Below are positions 39,545 to 48,726 of a stretch of DNA of 64,000 bases, piece by piece (within the stretch, counting starts at the first letter, position 1; every line of letters starts with the position of its first letter). A model generated the notes under the pieces. It was not told the origin of the DNA. It worked only from the letters and a program-made list of their open reading frames with translations, and did not search any database. Source of the DNA: Cystobacter ferrugineus (GTDB lineage Bacteria; Myxococcota; Myxococcia; Myxococcales; Myxococcaceae); assembly GCF_001887355.1 (NCBI RefSeq), contig NZ_MPIN01000015.1:184268-248267 (forward strand). The letters are read 5' to 3'. A program made the translations under genes and the position numbers.

Positions 39545-40327
39545 TCACCGGGGCGCGGAGACCCCCGCCGCTCCACGCCCCACGTACCACCGCACGAGCG
39601 CGCACCCGAGCATGAACCCCACGAGCGCGCCCGTGACGGTGGGCCAGAACGCCCACCAGACCTGAGCCTCCAGCGCCCCCATGGACTCGTGGCGCGACAG
39701 CCGCCACGCGAGTCCCACGCAGGCTCCGGCGAGCGTGGGCAGCAGCAGCCGGAGGAAGGCCGCCCACGAGCCTCCCGGCACGGGCTCCAGGTGCCGGTAG
39801 CGCCTCGCCATGTACCCGAGCACCCCGAGCGAGCCGGCCACGGACGAGAGGTGCTGGAAGACGCGGGCGAGCGACAGCTCCCGGCTCCCCACGGGGACGC
39901 GGATGCCCGGGTAGAGCACGTTCGCGGGCCACATGTCGCGATGGGTGAAACCATCCCAGAGCAGATGCGTGGCGGCGCCCACCAACAGAGCCCCGAGCAC
40001 CGCGGCCCACGCGAGCACGGTGCGCGGAGGGGGCTCGGGCCGCACGAAGCGGCCCCACTGCACGCCCGCCGCCTCGGGCAGGGCCCACCTCAACGCGGGC
40101 AGGACGAACACCTCCAGCCACACCAGCACCCCGAGCCCCACGGGGAGGCAATACTGGAAGAGGCCCGGAACGGTGTGCGCCACCCGGCCCCAATCGGGAG
40201 GCACGTAGATATAGGAGAAGTCCGGGGAGCACGCGCCGACGACGAGCGCGGTGCGCACCCAGCCGCTGGGAACGAACCGGAAGAACGGCAGGACCGCGGC
40301 GGCGTGAGCGGGAAGGGTGACGGGCAT
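39545..40327 (-). CDS. DUF4184 family membrane protein
   Basis: 260 residues from the ATG at 40327; the frame opens at 40438 inside the next gene. It starts MPVTLPAHAAAVLPFFRFVP, the DUF4184 signature (MPFTxxHPAAVLP), and has about six membrane helices (AVLPFFRFVP, LPVGLGVLVWLEVFVLPAL, VLAWAAVLGALLVGAATHLL, LSSVAGSLGVLGYM, LRLLLPTLAGACVGLAW and FWPTVTGALVGFMLGCAL). The SPDFSYIY and HLLWDGFTHRD motifs resemble phospholipase C/metal-dependent hydrolase-like membrane families (YdjM-like). Function unknown. It begins one base after the stop of the NACHT gene on the same strand, so the two are likely co-translated. Confidence 0.85.
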   Translation of the reverse strand: MPVTLPAHAAAVLPFFRFVPSGWVRTALVVGACSPDFSYIYVPPDWGRVAHTVPGLFQYCLPVGLGVLVWLEVFVLPALRWALPEAAGVQWGRFVRPEPPPRTVLAWAAVLGALLVGAATHLLWDGFTHRDMWPANVLYPGIRVPVGSRELSLARVFQHLSSVAGSLGVLGYMARRYRHLEPVPGGSWAAFLRLLLPTLAGACVGLAWRLSRHESMGALEAQVWWAFWPTVTGALVGFMLGCALVRWYVGRGAAGVSAPR

Positions 40328-40328
40328 G

Positions 40329-43300
40329 TCAGGCGGCGTCCGTGCGGGACGGGGCGGCCTCCGCCTCGTCGGGTTTCCAGGGCCACACGCGAGGAGCGAT
40401 GCGCGCGTAGAGCAGGAACAGGGCCTCGCCCTCCCCATGTTCCGCGCAGACCCGGGTGGCCTCGCGCAGCAGCGCGCCCGGCCCCAGCGACCGCCCGGAC
40501 CTGCGCAGCATCTCCCTCAGCTCCCCGGGCACCGCCGCGAGGATGCCCTCCTTGGTGAGCCGCTCGTCATTCGCCTCGGCGCACAGCTCCAGGTGCCGCG
40601 CCAGCTCGGCCCTCAACCGCGCGTCGTACCCGAAGACGTACGCGCACATCTGGAACAGCTCCGAGCCCGCCTCCGTCATCAGGTCCGACTGCTCGCGCGC
40701 GAAGCCCGGCTCGCCCGCGGCGCGCCACAGGCAGTCCCATCGGGCCTGGGACGCGAACCGCGCGAACAGCGCCCGGGCCGTGAGGTAGCTCTGCATCGAG
40801 TCATGGAAGAAGCGCACGTGCGTGGGCACCGGGCCCGGCCGCGCGTCCGCGGGCACCAGCAGCCCCGCGTCCAGGAGCCCTCGCAGCTTGTGCTCGTCCG
40901 GACTGTCCCGGAAGACGATGAGCCGGCTGCGGTGCTCCCAATAGCTGTCCAGGCACAGCGCCTCCGCGAACGCGAGCATCTCCGAGGTGGCCGCGTCGTC
41001 CGGGTCGCGCTTGAGCAGCCCCGCGAACACGGAGCGATAGAGGTTGATGACGCTGTCCACGCCCCCTCCGCCGAAGCGCAATGCCAGACGCACCAGCAGC
41101 GGCACGTAGGTGCCATCCGCCCCGCGCCCCCGGCAGATGCGTTGCAGGGCGCCGGAGAGCACCTGGGGCTGTCCCTTCTCATCCGGGTACGCGGCCTGGA
41201 AACGCGCGAGCCCCGCCTCGTCCAACCGCTTGGGCTCCACCGCCATCCAGCGCAGCGAGTGGGACATCGCCAGGCGATACGCCTCGTTGGGCCGGGCCGA
41301 CAGGAGCAGCGGCGCATGCAGCCCCATCTCCCGCTCCAGGTAGCGGCGCAGCGCCTCGGGCTCCACCCGCGACTCGGTGAGGCCGTCCAGCACGAGGAAG
41401 AAGTCCCCCGACTCGAGCAGCGCGTCGCGCAGTTCCTCCGGCAGTCCCAGGTCCTGCAGCGCCTCCTTCGCCCCGCTCTCCAGATCCTCCGCCGCGGGGT
41501 CGATGAAGACGGGCAGGGGCGAGGAGGGCCGCTGCTCGAAGCGCTCCAACGACAGCCGCACGAGCTGGCGCAAGAGGGCGCTCTTGCCCCGGCCTCCCGC
41601 GCATTGGATGAGCAGGTGCGCGCGCTCGTGCGTGAGCAGCAGGCACAGCTCCGCGGCGGTGCGCTCGGAGGGAGACGGCGGCACGCCGGGCCCGCTGTAC
41701 TCGACGACGTGCGCGGAGAGGTCCACGAACACCTCGCCATTGGCCTGGGCCGAGGCCACGTCCACCCGGCGGCGCACCTGCCGCACGTGGGTGGCGAAGA
41801 AGCGGCGGCGGAAGGCGGGCGAGCGCAACAGCGGCGCGGCGGCCCAGGAGAACGGGTGGGTGAAGACGAGCTTGCGGAACACGGCGGGAGACAGCAGGCC
41901 CAGGCACGCGCACAACACGACCTCGGCGCTCACCACGCCCACCACCGTGGGCAGGTGGATGCGCAGTCCGCTCAACAGGCCCAGCACCTCACCGCCTCCC
42001 GCGCCCACGAGCGACACGCTGTAGCCGAGCAGGGGCAACCACCGGCGGGGCGCTGCCGAGGGACGCAAGAGCAGCAGGGGCAACAGCAGGAGCAGTGTCA
42101 ACCCGACGCACGCGAGCGCGGTGCGCACCCAAACCTGATCGAGCAGGGGCACGCCGAAGGGCACATGGCGGAAGGCGGCGGTGAGCCGCGAGCCGTTCTC
42201 CACCTCGGGCGAGGACACCTGGAGATCATAGAGGTGCTCGGTGCTCCCCGGCGGCTCCGTCCATTGGAAGAGCAACCCCTCGGGCTCGAGGAACCGCCGC
42301 AGGCCCTGCCCCACCAGATGGCCATTCTCGTCCCGCACCTCGATCCGCAGGCCACTCTCGAGGCCCTTCGCCCGAGTGAGCCCCGGCCAGTCCACCTCCA
42401 GGGACGAGAGCGCCGCCCCCGCCTCGGGCGTCCCGGTCATCTGGATCGCGCCCCGCGCGCCGCGCTCCAGGAGAGCACCTCCCTCGAAGCCCACCTCCAC
42501 GCGCCGCACCTCGGAGGCGGGAGCCTGGACGTAGCTGCGCGGAGTGCCGGCGATCCAGAAGCGCTCCGTGCCCGAGATGGGCCGCACGTCTCCCAACCCC
42601 ACGCCCTCGAGCATCAGGGTGAGGGAGAGCCCCTCCGGTCCGAGCCGCAGCCGGTGCAGGCGCGTCTCCTCGTCCGACACGAACCACACGCCGTGCGCGT
42701 CCCACGCGCGCGCGACCGGAGTGCGCAGGCCCGTCGTGGCCGAGTCCGTCACGGCGAGCTGCGAGCCCTTCACGGACAGCAATCGGACGAAACCATCACG
42801 CGACACGATCCACGCGCGCTCCGCCGACACCGGCAGCAGCGCGTCCACGTCGGGGAACACCTCGCTGCGCGCCAGTTCATCCCCCGAGTCGCCCAGGCGG
42901 TAGACGCGGTGCTCATCGCGCGCCCACGCGGCCCCGTCCGGCGAATGCGCGATCAAGGGAGTGCCCTCCACCTGCACGCCGGAGCCCACCTGCCCCTCGG
43001 GCGTCACCAGCTTCAGGGACAGCCCCGCGGGCGAGGTCGCCGAGGTCCCCGGGGACTTCGCGGCCTTGGGCTCGGAGACCACCAACCAGAGCGAGTCACC
43101 TCCCTGATGGACGAAGGGCCGCTGGACCGTGTCGGGGAGGGGCGTTGGGGGCTCCACCTTCTTGTCGGCCGCTCCCTCCCGGCCCGTCTGCAACAACCGG
43201 GGCGCCGTCTGTCCGGACGGCCCCAATACCCAGACACGCTGGGCCCGCGAGGTGGGAATCAGCTCCCTCACGTTGCGCGTGCTCAACGGACGGGGGTTGA

Positions 43301-43982
43301 ACTTGGACTTCGCCTGGAGATCCACCTGGTGGAGGTTCTGGTCGAGCACGAGCCAGCCCTGCCGCCCGTCTCCCACCGGCACCAGCGTCGCCCGGCCCAC
43401 GGCGGCGGAGGCCTGTCCCGGGATGGACAGGGCAATCCCCTCCACGTCCCCCGCCGGGTCGATGATCCAAAGGGTCTTCGCGGTGAACAGGGACACGGCC
43501 CACAGCCGCTCATGGCCCTCGGAGGGCGCGAGCACCAGCTCCTGCGAGGGAAGCGCGTCGATGCGCCGGAGGGAGCCGCGATGATCCACGCTGTACACGG
43601 CGTTGGCCCGCCCGGCTTCCGGCGACACCACCTCCACGTGCACCCAGGCGCGCTCGGGGTCCGCCGAGGGGATGACATCCACCACCCGCGCGCTCTCGTC
43701 CCCGAGCTTCACCGACAGCTCGCCGCCGTCCGCGTCCACCAGCCCCAGCCCGGCCCGCTGAGGAGTCCAGGCCCAGACATGGTTGCCATGTCCGCACGGC
43801 GCCAGCCGGCTGGCCCGGGAGAAGGGCCGTACCCAGTACCCTTCGACCGAGGCCTCCACGGGCGCGGGAGCCTGCTCGCCTCGGGCACAGCCCACGAGGC
43901 CCAGGAACACGACGCTCGCGAGCCACGGCGCCCGATGAAACAGGCTCCGCCAGGAGGATCCAGCGTGAGGGGAAGTCTTCAT
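40329..43982 (-). CDS. Membrane-spanning NACHT-like STAND NTPase with extracytoplasmic lipoprotein/propeller half
   Basis: 1217 residues from the ATG at 43982; an ATG four codons earlier is possible. The N-terminus has a signal peptide/lipobox-like WLASVVFLGLVGC. Residues 40-600 are beta-rich with repeated loop-strand units (AWVHVEVVSPEAG, LWAVSLFTAKTLWIID, AWIVSRDGFVRLLS), probably propeller-like. Three or four membrane helices lie near 620-715 (LLLLLPLLLL and following). After them is a cytoplasmic NTPase: Walker A QCAGGRGKSALLRQLVRLSL near 797 (Cys in place of the usual first Gly), Walker B FFLVLDGLTES near 862, sensor-like LLLSARPNEAY. The last 300 residues are helical. This is NACHT/STAND organisation with an added outside sensor half; a signal or defence role is inferred. 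Confidence 0.75.
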   Translation of the reverse strand: MKTSPHAGSSWRSLFHRAPWLASVVFLGLVGCARGEQAPAPVEASVEGYWVRPFSRASRLAPCGHGNHVWAWTPQRAGLGLVDADGGELSVKLGDESARVVDVIPSADPERAWVHVEVVSPEAGRANAVYSVDHRGSLRRIDALPSQELVLAPSEGHERLWAVSLFTAKTLWIIDPAGDVEGIALSIPGQASAAVGRATLVPVGDGRQGWLVLDQNLHQVDLQAKSKFNPRPLSTRNVRELIPTSRAQRVWVLGPSGQTAPRLLQTGREGAADKKVEPPTPLPDTVQRPFVHQGGDSLWLVVSEPKAAKSPGTSATSPAGLSLKLVTPEGQVGSGVQVEGTPLIAHSPDGAAWARDEHRVYRLGDSGDELARSEVFPDVDALLPVSAERAWIVSRDGFVRLLSVKGSQLAVTDSATTGLRTPVARAWDAHGVWFVSDEETRLHRLRLGPEGLSLTLMLEGVGLGDVRPISGTERFWIAGTPRSYVQAPASEVRRVEVGFEGGALLERGARGAIQMTGTPEAGAALSSLEVDWPGLTRAKGLESGLRIEVRDENGHLVGQGLRRFLEPEGLLFQWTEPPGSTEHLYDLQVSSPEVENGSRLTAAFRHVPFGVPLLDQVWVRTALACVGLTLLLLLPLLLLRPSAAPRRWLPLLGYSVSLVGAGGGEVLGLLSGLRIHLPTVVGVVSAEVVLCACLGLLSPAVFRKLVFTHPFSWAAAPLLRSPAFRRRFFATHVRQVRRRVDVASAQANGEVFVDLSAHVVEYSGPGVPPSPSERTAAELCLLLTHERAHLLIQCAGGRGKSALLRQLVRLSLERFEQRPSSPLPVFIDPAAEDLESGAKEALQDLGLPEELRDALLESGDFFLVLDGLTESRVEPEALRRYLEREMGLHAPLLLSARPNEAYRLAMSHSLRWMAVEPKRLDEAGLARFQAAYPDEKGQPQVLSGALQRICRGRGADGTYVPLLVRLALRFGGGGVDSVINLYRSVFAGLLKRDPDDAATSEMLAFAEALCLDSYWEHRSRLIVFRDSPDEHKLRGLLDAGLLVPADARPGPVPTHVRFFHDSMQSYLTARALFARFASQARWDCLWRAAGEPGFAREQSDLMTEAGSELFQMCAYVFGYDARLRAELARHLELCAEANDERLTKEGILAAVPGELREMLRRSGRSLGPGALLREATRVCAEHGEGEALFLLYARIAPRVWPWKPDEAEAAPSRTDAA

Positions 43983-44209
43983 GGGGGCGGCCATCCATGA
44001 CACCGGAGAATCCAGGCGCCGATGCCCAGCCTCCCGCGACACACCACATTGTGCCACAGCGAGGAGCCACGACGGGCTCGCCTCCCAGGGTCTCCACCAG
44101 CCAACACTTCGAGGCCCCGCGGTCGGAGAAGAAAGAAGGGGTAGGTGGTGCACTCCCCGGCAGGGCGACCCATCTTCCGCGCACGGAGATGACCAGGAGA
44201 CCCGTGTCT

Positions 44210-45250
44210 ATGCGGCTTGTCGCTTCCTTGTTGTGTCTTGGACTGCTGTCCGCCCCGGGTATCGCGCGGGCACAATCCTCGCAGTCCCCGGAGGCCTCGC
44301 CTCCCCTGCTCGCCCAGACGGAGCCCGTCCCAGCGGAACCGCCTCCTCCCGAGTACGTCCCCCCGCCCCCGCCCAGCCAGGGCCCGGCGGAGGCGCCAGC
44401 CGAGCGGGCGGCGCGCTACAGCCGGTTCTCCAGCGGTGAAGGTGGCCTGCTGCTCATCTTCACCGAGCTGCTCAGCGGCGTGGTGACGGGTGGCATCTAC
44501 GGCCATGCGGTCGGGACTCAGAACGGAGCGTACGTGGGCGGAGTCGTCACTGGGTTGACACTCGGCACCGCGGCGGCCGTGTACCAGTACTACGTGCCGG
44601 TGGAGCGCAACGAGTCGATGCTCGCCGCGGGAGGCGCGGCGCTCGGATTCCTGGCGGGCTTCGGGTACGGCACCACGCAGGGGCTCAGCGGCACCAGCCG
44701 TGCGGTCACCGCGCTGCTCACCACCCAGTTGGGCATCATCGGCGTGCTCGCGGCCACCGCGCCCTATGGGGACGTGAGCGATGGGGACACGGCGCTCGTG
44801 GGGATGAGCGCGCTCTACGCCTTCGTGCTCACCGGGCTGGTGCAATCCACGATCGTGCTCGCGGACGACCGGGACGTCGATCTCACCCCGGCGCTGGTGG
44901 CGCCCTTGATTGGCATGGGCGTGGGTGGCCTGCTGGCGGTGCCCTTCGAGCTGTCGCCCAGCCGCGTCTTCAAGCTCACGGCGCTGCCGCTGGGCGTGGG
45001 CGCGGTGCTGCTGGTGGTGGGCACGGCGCTGGCGGATGGCCCCGCCGTGCCACTGTCCGCGATGGGAGGCGTGGCGGCCACCTTCGTCATCACGCTGCTG
45101 GCCACGGCCGAACCGCCCACGGAGTACCCGCCCTCGCGCACCGCGCCGCGGCTGCGCTCCACGCGCTTCCAGGCCATGCCGGTGCCGGTGCTCATGCGCA
45201 ACCGCAACGACTCGATGACGGCGGGCCCCGGCATGCTGCTGCGCTTCTAG
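44210..45250 (+). CDS. Multi-spanning membrane protein with Pro-rich N-terminus
   Basis: 346 residues from the ATG at 44210 (AGGAGA ten bases upstream), chosen because MRLVASLLCLGLLSAPGIAR is a signal peptide with ARAQ cleavage; earlier in-frame codons overlap the divergent NACHT gene. Residues 30-75 are Pro-rich (PPPEYVPPPPPSQGP). From residue 85 about eight hydrophobic, Gly/Ala-rich segments follow (FTELLSGVVTGGIYGHAVGT, AAGGAALGFLAGFGYGTTQG and others), so it is either a multi-helix inner-membrane protein or, since the Gly-rich strands are short, an outer-membrane-associated protein. No domain recognised. Divergent from the NACHT gene with a 227-base gap. Confidence 0.6.
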   Translation: MRLVASLLCLGLLSAPGIARAQSSQSPEASPPLLAQTEPVPAEPPPPEYVPPPPPSQGPAEAPAERAARYSRFSSGEGGLLLIFTELLSGVVTGGIYGHAVGTQNGAYVGGVVTGLTLGTAAAVYQYYVPVERNESMLAAGGAALGFLAGFGYGTTQGLSGTSRAVTALLTTQLGIIGVLAATAPYGDVSDGDTALVGMSALYAFVLTGLVQSTIVLADDRDVDLTPALVAPLIGMGVGGLLAVPFELSPSRVFKLTALPLGVGAVLLVVGTALADGPAVPLSAMGGVAATFVITLLATAEPPTEYPPSRTAPRLRSTRFQAMPVPVLMRNRNDSMTAGPGMLLRF

Positions 45251-45356
45251 GCGCGCGAGCACGTCGTGGCGGAGGGCGGGCACGCCTTCCCCCCTGTCTC
45301 CAGGTAATGGTGCTCGCCTATCCTCCCAGGTCGTTTCCACTTGGGGGGAGGCAGCA

Positions 45357-46787
45357 TTGGAGAAACGGCACCGCCGTACCGACACGAGAGAGGGCCAGAA
45401 GAGACGAGCACGTCCACGGTGGGCGGCGACAGGAGTCCTCTGGCTGATTGTCCTGGTCCTCCATGCGGCGTGCGCTACGGGTATTCCTCGGGGCAGCCTG
45501 CCATCCCATTTGCATGAGGGCGCCCAGCCTCCCACGGCTGAAACGGAGGCCGAGGAGGAGGACGAGGCCGCGGACGAGCGGGTTCGCCTCTCCCTACCCA
45601 CCCGATTCGGGGCCGTGCGGGTGAGCGACTTCGAGCTCAATGAAGCCCTCACCACCCTGGTGCTGAACATGCCGCTACGGGTGGCCGGCTCCCACTTCCC
45701 GCTCTACCTCCACCAGAAGCTGGCACTGGCCCCGGTTCCGCTCACGGGCGAGGCGTGGCGCACGCCCCTGGCGCGCTCCTACGGGGGATTCTGTGAGCGG
45801 CAGGGGACGCCGGGCGACTGCCTCGGGTTGTTCAAGGACGGGCCGGGCCTGGACGGCGAGGACAAGCGCGACCTCGCCCTGGCGCTCTCGGTGAATGCCG
45901 CGCTGGAGTCCCGGGACGCACAGCTGCGCGCCATGTTCTCCACGACGCAGCTCTGGACGACGCTGAGCCTCACCCTCATTGGATACATGACCTTGGTCGC
46001 GGCGCCCGAGCCCGTTTCCAAAGGCGTCGCCGCCGCACTGGCCCTGCTCATGTGGGGCTATCTCGGGTGGGAACTCTTCGAGCTGGTAGAGGCCTGGTTC
46101 CAGCTCTGGGAGGAGGCGGCGGAGGCCGCCACGTTCGCGGAGCTGCGCGAGGCGGGGGAGCGCTTCGGCAAGGTCATCGGGCCCAACAGCGTGCGGATTC
46201 TCCTCTTGCTGGGCACTGCGGCGGTGGGGGAGACGGCGGCGCTCGTGTCCAAGGCCCCGCAGCTACCGGGCTTCGCCAAAGCCGCCGGTGCACTCAAATC
46301 CCAGGCCGGCATCCGAGACGTGCTCACGGCCGTGCAGGAAGCGGACAAGGTGAAGGTCGCCGTGGCCGAGGGCACCTTCAGTGTCGTCCTGCCCGCCAAC
46401 GTCGTGAGCATGGCCGCGAGGGGCGCTCCCGCTCGCGCGGACCCGCCGAAGAAGAAGCCAGAGGTGCACCACATCGCTACTGTCGAGAACAGCAAGTCCA
46501 CTGCGCGAGGCGGTCCATGGACGCCGCTATTCAAGAAAATCTTCAACAGGGCGGGCCTGTCGATGGAGGATCCGGCCAATACAATCCCGCTCCTTGGGCA
46601 CAAGGGGCCTCATCCCGAGGAGTACCATCAACTCGTTCATAAGAAGCTGAAAGCCGCGACTGAAAACTGCTCCAACCAGCAGGAGTGCGCGCTTGCATTG
46701 AGGCAAGCACTTCGGCAGCTGGCCGAGGAGATCATCAGGGAGGGAAGCAGGCTCAACAAGCTGCTAACCAGAGGGGCATCACCCTAG
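45357..46787 (+). CDS. Lipoprotein polymorphic toxin with AHH nuclease domain (SitA-like)
   Basis: 476 residues from a TTG start, fixed by GGGGAGG five to six bases upstream; no in-frame ATG exists before the signal peptide. VLWLIVLVLHAACATG is a lipoprotein signal with lipobox HAAC. The middle has two or three hydrophobic helices (LWTTLSLTLIGYMTLVAA, ALALLMWGYLGWELF). The C-terminal 110 residues are an AHH/HNH-like nuclease: EVHHIATVENSKSTARGGPW, FNRAGLSMEDPANTIPLLGH and KGPHPEEYHQLVH, with the catalytic His residues. The form matches SitA toxins, which Myxococcus passes between sibling cells by TraAB outer membrane exchange. The immunity gene follows after eight bases. Confidence 0.82.
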   Translation: MEKRHRRTDTREGQKRRARPRWAATGVLWLIVLVLHAACATGIPRGSLPSHLHEGAQPPTAETEAEEEDEAADERVRLSLPTRFGAVRVSDFELNEALTTLVLNMPLRVAGSHFPLYLHQKLALAPVPLTGEAWRTPLARSYGGFCERQGTPGDCLGLFKDGPGLDGEDKRDLALALSVNAALESRDAQLRAMFSTTQLWTTLSLTLIGYMTLVAAPEPVSKGVAAALALLMWGYLGWELFELVEAWFQLWEEAAEAATFAELREAGERFGKVIGPNSVRILLLLGTAAVGETAALVSKAPQLPGFAKAAGALKSQAGIRDVLTAVQEADKVKVAVAEGTFSVVLPANVVSMAARGAPARADPPKKKPEVHHIATVENSKSTARGGPWTPLFKKIFNRAGLSMEDPANTIPLLGHKGPHPEEYHQLVHKKLKAATENCSNQQECALALRQALRQLAEEIIREGSRLNKLLTRGASP

Positions 46788-46795
46788 GAGTCCTC

Positions 46796-48043
46796 ATGAC
46801 GGGACTGTACTTCGATCTGTTCGACGACGTTTACATCCCGGGTCGCTGGCACCTGGATGACCCCATGGATCAACGGGGGCAGGAGATTCGTACCTGGCAA
46901 CTCGTACGGGGTGAGCCCGCTCACGTCGATGGGCGGCTCCGGATTCCCATCTATGTCCCGGGCAGGCCGCTCGACTTCTCCTTGTTGGCGGGTGCAACCA
47001 TCCCCGTGGTTCATGCCAGAGTGGCGGCCGTGTTCGCCGAGTTGGCGCCCGGTGATGTGCAGCTGATTCCGGTGGAAGTGGACGGACAGAGCGAACCGTA
47101 CGTCCTGCTCAACATCACGCGTGTCGTGAAGTGCATCGACGACGAGGCCTCCGACGAGGTGCGCCACTGGGAGCCGGGGGATGGCAGGCCCGACAAGACA
47201 GGCCAGTACAGGTCCGTGATTGGCATGCGCATCGATCCCTCGAAAGTGGGCGATGCCCGCGTGTTCCGTACCTGGGGGTGGAGCCCGGCCATCATCATCT
47301 CCGAGGAGGTCAAGCAGGCCCTGGAGCGCATGGGGGCAACGGGGGCGAAGTTCAAGGAGGTCACCGGCCCCAGCACCCTCAGCGCGGAGGAACGCGCGCG
47401 GGACCAGAAAAGCCGCGAGTTGTTCGAGCAGGCGGACACCGCTCGTGAAACTGCCTGGTGCACCCTGGGTTCGCTGGACAAGGAGGTCTTCATGCCCATC
47501 GCCATGAGCGGCTCGTGGCCGGGCCACCGCCAACTCTGGCGCGTCATCCGTCGCGAGGCGGAGCGCACCCTGCTCGTGACGCACGGATTGTCGGACCCGT
47601 TCATCGAGCGCCTGGAGCCCTCGGTGGGCTTCGGTCTGGAGCTCGCCCTGGAGGTGGACGCGGGCGTGAAGGACATCTCGAAGGGGTGGCCCCTGCTGCT
47701 GTTGAACCGTGTGGCGGATGAAGTCGCCGAGCACGAGCACGTGCGCGAGCGCGTGAAGGCGGGCCTCTTCTCCATGGAGGTGTCTGGAAAGGGCCTGCCC
47801 AGGTCCCTCGTCACCGAGGAGGGCCGAGTGGCCGTGCTGCTGGGCGTGGCGTCACGCTCGCTGCCGAGTCACTTCTCCACTCCTCATGGGGAGGTGAAGC
47901 TCGTCACCGTCAAGGCGCTGCTGCCCTCGGAGCTGGCGTACCTGCTGGAGCACGGCGCGGACGGCCAGGCCGAGCTGGCACGACGCTTCGCGGAGAGTGG
48001 AGAGGAGCACCTGTCCCGTCTCAGAAGGAAGCCCGTGGTGTAG
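46796..48043 (+). CDS. Fused Imm11 - SUFU immunity protein
   Basis: 415 residues; ATG at 46796 has AGGAG six bases upstream; the frame opens at 46685 within the toxin gene. Residues 1-180 match Imm11 (DUF1629): YFDLFDDVYIPGRWHLDDPM, ARVAAVFAELAPGDVQLIPV and GMRIDPSKVGDARVFRTWGW. A charged linker (about 195-215) leads to a SUFU-like domain at about 230-405: GSWPGHRQLWRVIRREAERT, LSDPFIERLEPSVGFGLELA and later VKLVTVKALLPSELAYLL. Both folds are immunity families of polymorphic toxins; here they are joined in one protein behind one toxin. No signal peptide, so it protects in the cytoplasm. The Imm11 half could match one toxin type and SUFU another, or both may be needed for the AHH nuclease. Confidence 0.85.
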   Translation: MTGLYFDLFDDVYIPGRWHLDDPMDQRGQEIRTWQLVRGEPAHVDGRLRIPIYVPGRPLDFSLLAGATIPVVHARVAAVFAELAPGDVQLIPVEVDGQSEPYVLLNITRVVKCIDDEASDEVRHWEPGDGRPDKTGQYRSVIGMRIDPSKVGDARVFRTWGWSPAIIISEEVKQALERMGATGAKFKEVTGPSTLSAEERARDQKSRELFEQADTARETAWCTLGSLDKEVFMPIAMSGSWPGHRQLWRVIRREAERTLLVTHGLSDPFIERLEPSVGFGLELALEVDAGVKDISKGWPLLLLNRVADEVAEHEHVRERVKAGLFSMEVSGKGLPRSLVTEEGRVAVLLGVASRSLPSHFSTPHGEVKLVTVKALLPSELAYLLEHGADGQAELARRFAESGEEHLSRLRRKPVV

Positions 48044-48079
48044 CGGTAGTTCCGAGCCAGGGCAGGCTCACCCGCCCGC

Positions 48080-48538
48080 TCACCCCTCCGTGTTGCGCAG
48101 GAAGTCGGCCACCTCGGCGAAGCGCTGATCGAGGAAGCGCCGCACCCCGCCCTTCACGCCACGGGCATCCAGGGCCCGCTGCATGCTGCGCACCCAGGCG
48201 TCGCGGTGGGCGAGGTTCACCGGCAGGTGGCCATGGCGCATGCGCAGGCGCGGGTGGCCATGCTTCTCCATGTAGTGCTGGGGACCGCCGAGCCAGCCGA
48301 TGAGGAAGAGGCCGAAGCGCTCCCGGGTCCCCGGCCCCACCCGGCCGTTCGAATCCAGCTCATGCAGCCGGGCAAGCTCTGGCTCGTTCGCGTCCATGGC
48401 GTCGTAGAAGGCCTCGGCGAGGGCGCGCACGCCGGCTTCTCCTCCCAGGCGATGGAAGGGCATGTCCTCCATGTGGGGAATCCAGTCATCGTCGGCGTCG
48501 GGCAGCTTCAGCCCGACGGGCTTCATCTCGGTGGACAT
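48080..48538 (-). CDS. Group II truncated haemoglobin
   Basis: 152 residues from the ATG at 48538; a TTG four codons earlier is less likely. Truncated-globin 2-on-2 fold: FHRLGGEAGVRALAEAFYDA (helix A/B), LFLIGWLGGPQHYMEKHGHP with the proximal His and the W-G-G pattern of group II, and LRMRHGHLPVNLAHRDAWVR. Binds haem and O2, NO or CO; group II members detoxify nitric oxide or aid low-oxygen metabolism. Cytoplasmic. It is a single gene, with the lipoprotein-immunity unit convergent 36 bases away. No FNR- or NsrR-type site was noticed. Confidence 0.93.
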   Translation of the reverse strand: MSTEMKPVGLKLPDADDDWIPHMEDMPFHRLGGEAGVRALAEAFYDAMDANEPELARLHELDSNGRVGPGTRERFGLFLIGWLGGPQHYMEKHGHPRLRMRHGHLPVNLAHRDAWVRSMQRALDARGVKGGVRRFLDQRFAEVADFLRNTEG

Positions 48539-48726
48539 AGTGTCGTTCAACCCACTCTATCTCTGCGCCATTTCGGTGTGTCCCACAACCCTGGAGATAG
48601 GGCGTGGGCGTGGGCGCGAAACACTCACCGTATGAGTCGTGCTCATGCGAGCGAACGTGCTCGGGGAGACGTCTCCCACGAGGGGTGGACCTGGGAGGGC
48701 GGGCCTGGGCTAAACTGCGCCCCCTC

